From an uncultured Prevotella sp. (GTDB lineage Bacteria; Bacteroidota; Bacteroidia; Bacteroidales; Bacteroidaceae): a stretch of DNA of 27,324 bases. The stretch lies in the NCBI GenBank assembly GCA_937895845.1, contig CALBLK010000019.1:1-27324 (forward strand). Direction: 5' to 3'. Of the stretch, positions 1 to 7,170 are shown one piece after another; the first letter of the stretch is position 1; the number at the start of each line of letters is the position of its first letter. Under the pieces are notes generated by a model, which did no database searches, was not told the origin of the DNA, and was given only the letters and a program-made list of their open reading frames with translations. The translations under genes were made by a program, and so were the position numbers.

Positions 1-317
1 GCTTCTATCCACAAAACGCATGACGGCAATGACAAAAGGAATAGACCCGAAATTTTAGGCAATCATGTATCGTTTGGCAACATGTTTTTGGGTTAGCATC
101 CGCACTGCTTCCCCACAGGGTTTGTCGGTTGCGCCGTTTTACATCTACTTTCCTACAAAACGAATGCATGAACGTATAAAGATTATTAAATGCATTGATT
201 CGGACTTAACAGATTGCAAATTGATATATTACTGAACGACAGCGACATAAAAAGTAGTTTATTCGTATTTGTCCAAGAAATTCTATTCAGCAAATAGGTT
301 AATAAGCATTTATTTAT
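1..317. other. Intergenic region without a supportable gene
   Basis: No convincing gene is visible. Two short frames are open from the left edge on the + strand and stop at about 57 and 96. Either could be the C-terminal tail of an upstream gene, but they are too short to judge. A weak hairpin (CGTTTT at 135-140 pairing with AAAACG at 157-162) could end such an upstream transcript. The rest is AT-rich DNA leading into the promoter at 318-348. Confidence 0.5.
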
Positions 318-348
318 TTTGACTAATGGATGAAAGTGTTTAATTTTG
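318..348 (+). promoter_or_regulatory. Bacteroidota-type promoter of the uptake locus
   Basis: TTTG at 318-321, a 19-bp spacer and TAATTTTG at 341-348 match the -33 (TTTG) and -7 (TAnnTTTG) elements known for the Bacteroidota primary sigma factor. Spacing is ideal. Transcription would start near 355, about 60 nt before the first gene at 416. The downstream genes share the strand with mostly short gaps, so this is the best candidate promoter for the cluster. Confidence 0.75.
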
Positions 349-360
349 CAATGTAAAAAG

Positions 361-385
361 ATTGAAAGGTTGATATTGAAAGGTT
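361..385 (+). repeat. Direct repeat in the 5' leader, possible operator
   Basis: The 11-mer ATTGAAAGGTT occurs at 361-371 and again at 375-385, a period of 14 bp. The pair lies just downstream of the predicted transcription start (about 355) and upstream of the first gene. That position suits a repressor site or a leader element. The operator role is inference; the repeat itself is seen directly. Confidence 0.4.
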
Positions 386-415
386 CCTACGGCATTTTAG
401 AAAGAGTTTAGGACA

Positions 416-793
416 ATGCGTAATATTGACAACAGAAGAATGAGGTTTGCATGGCTGCTGATGTTGGTGTATGTGCCAATGATGCTCGCCACCACCTTTC
501 ACCACCACGCGGAGGCGGAAGGCACAGCCGCTATTACGTCCTATTGTCAAGATTGTACGCATCACATCCACCATGATGGCCATCTCACAACGCAACAGAT
601 CTCCACGCACGAGTGTGTGTTGTGCCACTTTCAGAGTTTGCCATACCTGGTGTCAACCATTGTTCACATAGCAGTGTTCATTGCTATGGTTCACACAGCC
701 CTTGTCGTGCCTTGTCTGTTGCTCAAGACTCGTCAAGGCGAAACACATTCAACACGCGCGCCCCCAGCATTCCCCGTCTTTGTAGTTTTTTGA
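416..793 (+). CDS. Small His/Cys-rich membrane protein, putative metal-binding
   Basis: 125-residue protein with no family I can name. A hydrophobic N-terminal segment (about residues 10-26) is followed by a His/Cys-rich stretch: HHH at 29-31, C44-x2-C47, then HHIHHDGH (49-56), H65, and C67-x2-C70-H71. A second hydrophobic segment follows (about 78-103). The layout suggests a metal-binding loop between two membrane segments, or a signal sequence plus one segment. It is the first gene after a strong promoter and lies 71 bp before a TonB-dependent receptor. This supports a role in metal sensing, binding or delivery for that receptor, but this is inference. Met9 (position 440) is an alternative start. 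The protein is too divergent for a confident call beyond a conserved-looking small membrane protein. Confidence 0.6.
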   Translation: MRNIDNRRMRFAWLLMLVYVPMMLATTFHHHAEAEGTAAITSYCQDCTHHIHHDGHLTTQQISTHECVLCHFQSLPYLVSTIVHIAVFIAMVHTALVVPCLLLKTRQGETHSTRAPPAFPVFVVF

Positions 794-864
794 AGATTCA
801 TCAAAACAAAATCGGCTATCGCTACACACTTTAGTCGGTTCAGCCGATAGAATTTCAAAGATTT

Positions 865-3066
865 ATGATGGAGAACAAGAAGATTGCATTCGTTGCGCTT
901 CCTCTTTTCATCAATTTCAGTCATACGTATGCATCGGGTGCCAAGCTGATTTCCCTGTCGAAAGATTCGGTAAGGATTACGGCTGTGGCAGACAGTGCAA
1001 GACGAATGATGAGGGATGGTGTATCCCTGAAAGAAGTTGTGGTAAGCGGAAGTTCCAACAAAGAAGTGCAGATGAAGTCAGCACTCAACGTGGTGATGGC
1101 AAGCCGACAATTCATGGAAGAGAATTTCAGCGGCTCGCTGATGCAGACGCTGAGCCGGCTGCCAGGCATTCAGGCAAAGAGCGTTGGTTCGGGAGAGTCA
1201 AAGCCCATGATTCGTGGCTTGGGGTACAACCGTGTGTTGGTGGCAGAGAATGGCATCAAGCATGAAGGCCAGCAATGGGGCGATGACCATGGACTGGAGA
1301 CAGACCTGTATGCCATCGACCAAGCAGAGGTCGTCAAAGGCCCCGCTTCGCTCACCTACGGTTCCGATGCCATCGGTGGTGTCATCAACCTAAAGAGCAA
1401 CGCCATGCCGCTGAAGAGGTTTGCCGGACAGGTGTATCTCTTCGGCAGGACCAACAATGAGTCGGCAGGCTCATCGGTTCGGTTGGCAGGCAGAAGCGGA
1501 AAGTTCTGGTACAAGGCCAATGCCACATGGGTGGACTATGCCGACTACAAGGTTCCTGCCGACAGCATCGAGTACTACTCCTATTGGATCAAGCTCAAGG
1601 ACCGGCGTCTTCGCAACACGGCGGGTCGCGAGCTGGACGGGAATCTGATGCTCGGGTATGCCGGGGACAGATGGAACACCTCTTTTCGTATCGCTGATGT
1701 GAATTCGAAAGCAGGCTTCTTTGCCAATGCCCACGGTTTGGAGGTGAGGCTGTCAGACATTGACTATGACAGTTCGCGTCGCGACATTGACTTACCTTAC
1801 CATACCGTCAACCATTTCTTGGTATCCAACCATACCGACTGGAACTGGGCGGACGGCATACTGGAAGGCGATTTCGCCTATCAGAGCAACCGGCAGCGAG
1901 AACTCGCCGAGCCAGTGTCGCATGGCTATATGCCGATACCGCCGAGCACATTGGAGAGAAGCTTTACAAAGCAGACTTTCTCAGCCCAAGTGAAGGCGAT
2001 GCAGCAGATGGGCAAGCACGAGCTTCGGGCGGGAGCCAATGTCGAGTGCCAGCGCAACCGCCGAGGAGGATGGGGATTCATCTTGCCAGACTTCGAGCAG
2101 TTGACCTTTGGCGCCTTCGCCATGGACAAGTGGAGCTTGAGCGACAAGTTCAGTTTTACCGCCGGGGCGAGATTCGACCGTGGAAGCGTGAGGATTCACA
2201 GCTACCGTGATTGGTATAAGACACCGATTTATGGGCAACAAGGAGATTCCGCTTATATGGAACGTTCCGCCAGTCTGAGTCGCAGTTTCAACAGCTTCAC
2301 TTGGTCGGTGGGCGTGAATCGGATGCTGGGCGACTGGGTGCTCAAGCTCAATGTGGGCAAGAGTTTCCGTATGCCGATAGCCAAGGAGTTGGGAATGGAC
2401 GGTGTGAACTACAATCTCTTCCGCTATGAGAAAGGAAGCACCAATCTGAAACCAGAGGAAAGCTACCAGGTGGATGCGGGCGTCGTATATGAACAGGGTG
2501 TGCTTTCGGTGCAGTTGACCCCTTATCTCAACTATTTCCCCAACTATATCTATCTCAACCCTACGCCTCAGTACAAGGAGGGCTTGCAGCTCTACTATTA
2601 CACGCAGGCCAAGGTGCTGAGATGGGGCTTTGAGGCAAGCCTGTCGTGGAAGATTCTTCCTTGTCTGCTGCTGGGTGCCGATGGCGAGTACCTTTACGCC
2701 AATCAGCTCAGTGGAGAGAAGAAAGGCTATGGCCTCCCGTTCTCCACCCCGTGGTCGGCTCGCGCAGAGCTTCGCTATCTTTTGCCAGCGCAAGACCCTG
2801 CTAAGTCGGGATTCGTGGCATTGGAATGGCAGGTGGTGGGAGCGCAGAACAGGATCGTTCCTCCTGAGGAAAAGACCAAGGGACATCAGCTCTTGAATGC
2901 TCGCGTAGGGAAGAAGCTCAAGTTTGGCGGCAACCAGTTGGAGCTGACGCTCCGTGGAGAGAACTTACTAGGCAAGTGCTACTACGACCACACCAGCTAT
3001 TACAGACTGATAGGAGTGCCGGAGCCAGGGAGAAACTTCTCAGCGATGGTTTCCTGGATGTTTTAA
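865..3066 (+). CDS. TonB-dependent outer-membrane receptor
   Basis: 733-residue TonB-dependent receptor that would import a ligand across the outer membrane using TonB-ExbBD energy. A signal peptide (about 1-24) precedes a TonB-box-like LKEVVVSG (55-62). The plug domain (about 60-179) shows RGLGYNRVLVAENG, EGQQWGDDHG and VVKGPASLTYGSDAIGGVINL. The rest is a beta-barrel ending in an aromatic residue (SWMF), as expected for BAM-dependent assembly. It lacks the N-terminal carboxypeptidase-like domain of SusC-type transporters and has no SusD partner nearby, which argues against glycan import. The His/Cys-rich protein upstream and His-rich lipoproteins downstream suggest a metal ion or metal complex as substrate (inference). 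The ATG at 865 is followed by a second ATG at 868, and either may be used. Confidence 0.9.
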   Translation: MMENKKIAFVALPLFINFSHTYASGAKLISLSKDSVRITAVADSARRMMRDGVSLKEVVVSGSSNKEVQMKSALNVVMASRQFMEENFSGSLMQTLSRLPGIQAKSVGSGESKPMIRGLGYNRVLVAENGIKHEGQQWGDDHGLETDLYAIDQAEVVKGPASLTYGSDAIGGVINLKSNAMPLKRFAGQVYLFGRTNNESAGSSVRLAGRSGKFWYKANATWVDYADYKVPADSIEYYSYWIKLKDRRLRNTAGRELDGNLMLGYAGDRWNTSFRIADVNSKAGFFANAHGLEVRLSDIDYDSSRRDIDLPYHTVNHFLVSNHTDWNWADGILEGDFAYQSNRQRELAEPVSHGYMPIPPSTLERSFTKQTFSAQVKAMQQMGKHELRAGANVECQRNRRGGWGFILPDFEQLTFGAFAMDKWSLSDKFSFTAGARFDRGSVRIHSYRDWYKTPIYGQQGDSAYMERSASLSRSFNSFTWSVGVNRMLGDWVLKLNVGKSFRMPIAKELGMDGVNYNLFRYEKGSTNLKPEESYQVDAGVVYEQGVLSVQLTPYLNYFPNYIYLNPTPQYKEGLQLYYYTQAKVLRWGFEASLSWKILPCLLLGADGEYLYANQLSGEKKGYGLPFSTPWSARAELRYLLPAQDPAKSGFVALEWQVVGAQNRIVPPEEKTKGHQLLNARVGKKLKFGGNQLELTLRGENLLGKCYYDHTSYYRLIGVPEPGRNFSAMVSWMF

Positions 3067-3126
3067 GTCCTTCCTCTATTCATAGGGGCAGGACATCCAT
3101 TAACTATTATAAAAAAGCAAACAACA

Positions 3127-3897
3127 ATGAAAAAGATAATGTTTTTAGCAGCCACTGCGCTGTTCTGTGTTTTTAGTTTAGTATTTACGTCTTGCAGCAG
3201 CGATGATGATGATGCAAAGCAGAGTGTAGCAAAGCCAGTTGCAGCCCTTGCCGAGGTGGGCGAGGAAAATTCCAAGGAAGCCATCGCCGGCAAGGACCTC
3301 CACTTGGAGGGCGACTTGGAGGCTGAGGGTTTGATAGCCCGCATTGACGTGACGATTGCCACAGCTGACGGCAAGACCAATATTGTTCAGAAATCATATA
3401 CGGACGGAAAGTACATCGGTGTGAGGAATACCACGTTCCACGAGCATCTTGACATCCCTGCCGACGCTGCCCCGGGTGCTTACAAAGTGACATTTGTCGT
3501 CACTGACAAGTTGGGCCAGAGTACTACCTTCACTTCCGACCTTACAGTCAAAGCTCTCGACAAGACAGCCCCTGCCATCACTTTCAAGGAAGTGGGCGAG
3601 AACGATAGCCACAAGGCTGTGACAGGTCAGAAGATGCACCTGGAAGCACAGATTGAGGCTCCTCACAAGATAGCCAAGATAGAGGTTGAATTTCACAACA
3701 CAGCCGCCGGCTACGAGCATGTGTTTACCTACACAGGCGAGAAGTATGTGGGCGAGACTTCTGTGCTCTTCCATGAGCATCCTGAGATTCCTGCCGACGC
3801 TCCCGAAGGTGAATATCACATCCACTTTACTGTAACCGATGCCGCTGGCAATTCTACGACAGAGGAAGCCGAGGGGATTCAGATTACCAAGGAATAA
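3127..3897 (+). CDS. DUF4625-type lipoprotein with two repeats
   Basis: 256-residue lipoprotein. The signal peptide ends in a lipobox (FTSC, Cys23) and the cysteine is followed by SSDDDD, resembling the acidic export signal that sends Bacteroidota lipoproteins to the cell surface. Two homologous beta-sandwich-like repeats follow (about 38-143 and 148-254). Each contains EVGE, a HLE segment, a Y-x-G-x-KY-x-G segment, FHEH-x-x-IPAD (HEH at 105-107 and 216-218) and a VTD turn near its end. This matches my recollection of the DUF4625 family, whose function is unknown. The repeated HEH motif could bind metal (inference). The gene begins 60 bp after a TonB receptor, so the product may be a surface ligand-capturing partner. 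Confidence 0.75.
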   Translation: MKKIMFLAATALFCVFSLVFTSCSSDDDDAKQSVAKPVAALAEVGEENSKEAIAGKDLHLEGDLEAEGLIARIDVTIATADGKTNIVQKSYTDGKYIGVRNTTFHEHLDIPADAAPGAYKVTFVVTDKLGQSTTFTSDLTVKALDKTAPAITFKEVGENDSHKAVTGQKMHLEAQIEAPHKIAKIEVEFHNTAAGYEHVFTYTGEKYVGETSVLFHEHPEIPADAPEGEYHIHFTVTDAAGNSTTEEAEGIQITKE

Positions 3898-3980
3898 TTA
3901 GTGTGTGAGATAAATTTAGGATGCCGGCCACTTGGCTTTTGCACTTGGGTGCTGAGCCAAGAGGCTCAAACTTTAACCAC

Positions 3981-4046
3981 AATCGGCCATCAGGCCAGAA
4001 CAAGCAGCAAGCCTGGCACAAAGCCTGGTGGCCGATTTGGGTTTAA
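3981..4046 (+). repeat. Inverted repeat with CCGATTTGGG(T/A)TTAA motif
   Basis: AATCGGCCATCAGGC (3981-3995) pairs with GCCTGGTGGCCGATT (4023-4037) with one G-T mismatch, giving a 15-bp hairpin in the 164-bp gap between two lipoprotein genes. The right arm continues as CCGATTTGGGTTTAA (4032-4046). This is 14/15 identical to 16824-16838 in the fold-back element near 16.7 kb, so the window carries at least two members of one intergenic repeat family. The copy here may also reduce read-through between the two lipoprotein genes. Confidence 0.6.
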
Positions 4047-4061
4047 TAATGCGTAAGAACG

Positions 4062-4568
4062 ATGAAAAGGAATACACTTCATTTGCTATATACATTTTGT
4101 TTGGCAACGGTCATGGGCGCAGCAGTCAGCCTGTCCTCATGCGCCAGTGATGATGACGATACCACCAAGGGCAATGACCAAGAGAAGCCCAAGATAACGG
4201 AGGGCGAGTTAGCAAACCCTATTGACTGCCAGCAATACAAGAGGGGCGAGACCATCGCCTTTCGCTACACTTTTACTGATAATGTTGAGCTCGGCAGCTT
4301 TAACATAGAGATACACAACAACTTCGACCACCACACTCATTCAACTTCGGCTGGCGACTGCCCACTTGATGCTAAAAAGCCCCCTGTGAACCCATGGGTG
4401 TACAATCAGGACCAGGCCATTCCGTCTGGTTTGAAATCTTATGAGGCAAAAGTCAACATTGACATTCCTAAGGACATAGACCTTGGCGATTACCATTTCA
4501 TGATACGTGTAACAGACAGGGCTGGCTGGCAGCAGCTCAAAGCCGTAAGCATCAAGATAAAAGAATAA
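4062..4568 (+). CDS. DUF4625-type lipoprotein
   Basis: 168-residue lipoprotein with a lipobox (LSSC, Cys27) followed by ASDDDD, an acidic stretch consistent with surface export. The mature part resembles one DUF4625 unit: a YTFTDNVELGSFNIEIHNN core and a C-terminal strand set with DLGDYHFMIRVTDRAG. A His cluster H85-x4-H90-H91-x-H93 lies in the middle of the domain, and C56 and C100 could form a disulfide. It sits between the two-repeat DUF4625 protein and a second TonB receptor (50 bp downstream), which suggests the two lipoproteins and two receptors form one surface uptake system. The biochemical role of DUF4625 is unknown to me. Metal binding is inferred from the His cluster only. Confidence 0.75.
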   Translation: MKRNTLHLLYTFCLATVMGAAVSLSSCASDDDDTTKGNDQEKPKITEGELANPIDCQQYKRGETIAFRYTFTDNVELGSFNIEIHNNFDHHTHSTSAGDCPLDAKKPPVNPWVYNQDQAIPSGLKSYEAKVNIDIPKDIDLGDYHFMIRVTDRAGWQQLKAVSIKIKE

Positions 4569-4618
4569 CGTGCGCATTTGAATATAGAAGCAGGACATAA
4601 TAAAAAATAAAAGACAAA

Positions 4619-7015
4619 ATGAAATCAAAGATTTTTCAGTTGATGCTCTTTGCAGGTGCATTGACAGTCTCATTTACAGCCCAAGCAACAAAAGTTAAGA
4701 ACCATGGCATAGCTTCCTCCATAAACAAAGATGCAGAAGTTGAGAACATCACCAAGAGCACAGATGCCAATGTGTTTGGCCATGTGGTGGATGTCAAGAC
4801 ACGTGAGCATATACCCTATGTCATCATTCATGTGAAAGGAACCACCCTTGCCACTGCAACTGACAGGACCGGACATTTCTTCTTGAAAAACATGCCAGAA
4901 GGTACGTTTGTCATAGAGGCCAAATACATGGGCTATACTACTCAGTCTAAAAGCGTGACAATCAAAAAGGATGAGACTAAAGAGGTGAATTTCAGTCTCT
5001 CTCCCAACGATTTGATTCTTGACGAGGTAGTCGTTTCCGCCAACAGAAGCGAGACCGAACGAAGATTGGCTCCAAATTTGGTGAATGTGATTGGCGGTAA
5101 ACTTTTTGACATCACACAATCCACTTGCTTGGCGCAAGGACTCAACTTCCAGCCTGGCGTGCGTACTGAGGACAACTGCCAGAACTGTGGCTTTACCCAG
5201 GTGCGCATCAATGGTCTCGATGGTCACTATTCGCAAATATTGGTGGACTCGCGCCCTGTGTTCTCCTCTTTGAACGGTGTGTATGGACTGGAGCAGATAC
5301 CAGCCAACATGATTGACCGCGTGGAGGTGGTTCGTGGTGGAGGCTCTGCCCTCTTCGGCGCATCTGCCATCGGCGGGACTATCAACATCATCACAAAGGA
5401 GCCTATCCGCAATTCGGCTTCATTCGGACATACTTTCATGTCGGTGGGCGGCGCTAACTCGTTCGATAACGTGACGACTGGCAATGTCTCCTTGGTGACC
5501 GACGACAACAAGGCGGGCGTTTATGCCTATGGGCAGACTCGCACTCGCCAGGGCTACGACCACGATGGCGATGGATACACAGAGTTGCCCGAGTTGAACA
5601 ACCAGACTTTCGGCCTCAATTCCTACCTCCGTCTCAGTCCTTACTCTAAGTTGAGCCTCCAGTATCACGGCATCCATGAATTCCGCCGTGGCGGCAACAA
5701 GCTCGACCAAGCACCCCACGAGGCTAATATCGCCGAGCAGGTAGAGCACAACATACAAGGTGGTGGGCTCACCTATAATTTCTACTCTCCCGACGAGAAG
5801 AATCGCCTTTCGGCTTATTTCTCTTTCCAGACAACGGCACGTAAAAGCTACTATGGCGGCATCGGAGAAGGAACAAAAGATGATGTAGAGACGGCAGAAA
5901 AAGCTTACGGAACTACTCACAACTTTACTTATGTGGCAGGAACACAGTATGTTCGCTCATTCAGCAAATTGCTCTTTATGCCATCCGACCTGACTCTTGG
6001 CGCAGAATACAACCTTGATGGTTTGAAAGATGTTATCTTGGGTTACGACCGTCACTTCAGGCAGGATGTTCGCATCGGAAGTTTCTTCTTCCAGAACGAG
6101 TGGAAAAACAAGCAATGGAGCTTCCTCTTGGGCGGTCGATTGGATAAGCACAACTTGGTGGATCATGTCATCTTTAGTCCTCGTGCCAACCTTCGCTTCA
6201 ACCCAACAGAAAACATCAACCTGCGCATCACTTATGCCAGTGGATTCCGCGCTCCGCAAGCATTTGACGAGGATTTGCACGTTGGCGTAGTAGGTGGCGA
6301 GCGATTGGTTACGGTATTGGCGGATAACCTGAAAGAGGAGCGCTCCAATAGCTTCAGCGTGTCAGCCGACTTGTATCATAAGTTTGGCAATGTACAGACC
6401 AATCTCTTGATAGAGGGATTCTATACCGACCTCAACAATGTGTTCGCCCTTCGCCAGCTGGACCAGCCCGATGCGCAGGGCAATACCGTGCAAGAGCGTT
6501 ACAACGCCTACGGAGCCAAGGTGTTGGGATTGAACATCGAGGGTAAGGCGATGTTTACCCGTTGGTTCTCTCTCCAGGCAGGCATCACCCTCCAGCAGAG
6601 CCACTACGATGAGGCTATCGCCTGGAACGACGAGGAGCCTGAGCAGAAGTACAAGAAGATGATGCGCACACCTGACACATACGGTTATTTCACCGCATCA
6701 TTCACCCCAGTGAAGCGCTTCACGGCTTCGGTTACAGGCAACTATACGGGTAGTATGCTTGTCGGCCACTCTGCCGGTTCTGGCGTGGAGGAGCCTGTGG
6801 CAGTAAACACGCCTGAATTTATGGAGGTAAACATGAAGTTGTCGTACGATTTCCCAGTCACCAAGTATCTCACACTCCAAGTGAATGGTGGCATCCAAAA
6901 TATAACCAATTCGTACCAAAATGACTTCGACAAAGGTTGGAACCGTGATTCTGCCTACATCTACGGTCCCGCACTCCCACGAAGCTACTATGTTGGAATG
7001 AAAGTCAGCTATTAA
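4619..7015 (+). CDS. TonB-dependent receptor with carboxypeptidase-like N-terminal domain
   Basis: 798-residue TonB-dependent receptor. A signal peptide (about 1-23) precedes a carboxypeptidase-D-regulatory-like domain (about 52-133, FGHVVD...GYTTQSKSV). A TonB-box-like LDEVVVSANR follows (134-143), then a plug domain to about 262 with RINGLDGHYSQILVDSRP and VVRGGGSALFGASAIGGTINIITKEP, and then a 22-stranded-type barrel. The plug carries a C187-x2-C190 pair (NCQNCGF), a feature I associate with a Bacteroidota receptor subgroup distinct from SusC. The protein is shorter than a typical SusC (about 1000 residues) and no SusD is present. Substrate is unassigned. Hemin, a siderophore, cobalamin or a metal complex are all possible, and the His-rich neighbours favour a metal-related ligand. 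Confidence 0.9.
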   Translation: MKSKIFQLMLFAGALTVSFTAQATKVKNHGIASSINKDAEVENITKSTDANVFGHVVDVKTREHIPYVIIHVKGTTLATATDRTGHFFLKNMPEGTFVIEAKYMGYTTQSKSVTIKKDETKEVNFSLSPNDLILDEVVVSANRSETERRLAPNLVNVIGGKLFDITQSTCLAQGLNFQPGVRTEDNCQNCGFTQVRINGLDGHYSQILVDSRPVFSSLNGVYGLEQIPANMIDRVEVVRGGGSALFGASAIGGTINIITKEPIRNSASFGHTFMSVGGANSFDNVTTGNVSLVTDDNKAGVYAYGQTRTRQGYDHDGDGYTELPELNNQTFGLNSYLRLSPYSKLSLQYHGIHEFRRGGNKLDQAPHEANIAEQVEHNIQGGGLTYNFYSPDEKNRLSAYFSFQTTARKSYYGGIGEGTKDDVETAEKAYGTTHNFTYVAGTQYVRSFSKLLFMPSDLTLGAEYNLDGLKDVILGYDRHFRQDVRIGSFFFQNEWKNKQWSFLLGGRLDKHNLVDHVIFSPRANLRFNPTENINLRITYASGFRAPQAFDEDLHVGVVGGERLVTVLADNLKEERSNSFSVSADLYHKFGNVQTNLLIEGFYTDLNNVFALRQLDQPDAQGNTVQERYNAYGAKVLGLNIEGKAMFTRWFSLQAGITLQQSHYDEAIAWNDEEPEQKYKKMMRTPDTYGYFTASFTPVKRFTASVTGNYTGSMLVGHSAGSGVEEPVAVNTPEFMEVNMKLSYDFPVTKYLTLQVNGGIQNITNSYQNDFDKGWNRDSAYIYGPALPRSYYVGMKVSY

Positions 7016-7078
7016 GCGTGAGGCTCAATCGTTTGTCAATTAACCAACAGTCGACTTGGCTGTATAAACGCGTATGAA

Positions 7079-7152
7079 GTGAGTTCAATGAAATACAACA
7101 CCCTGTGAAAATAGGTCATTCCACTTTTTCAAAGTGATTTCATTGAACTCAC
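7079..7152. repeat. Perfect 16-bp inverted repeat upstream of the plug-domain gene
   Basis: GTGAGTTCAATGAAAT (7079-7094) is exactly repeated in inverse at 7137-7152, separated by 42 bp. An inner weaker stem (TGAAAA/TTTTCA) lies inside. It fills the gap between the TonB receptor stop (7015) and the next start (7171). It may be a terminator-like or attenuating structure. An invertible switch is possible, but the spacer is short and I see no TAnnTTTG element in it. Confidence 0.65.
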
Positions 7153-7170
7153 GTTAAATATTAGGTTACT

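Noticed and set aside
1981..2886. 301-codon antisense frame inside the first TonB receptor
   Set aside because: It opposes a clearly recognisable receptor, its translation has no known motif, and it looks like a shadow of the receptor's codon use.
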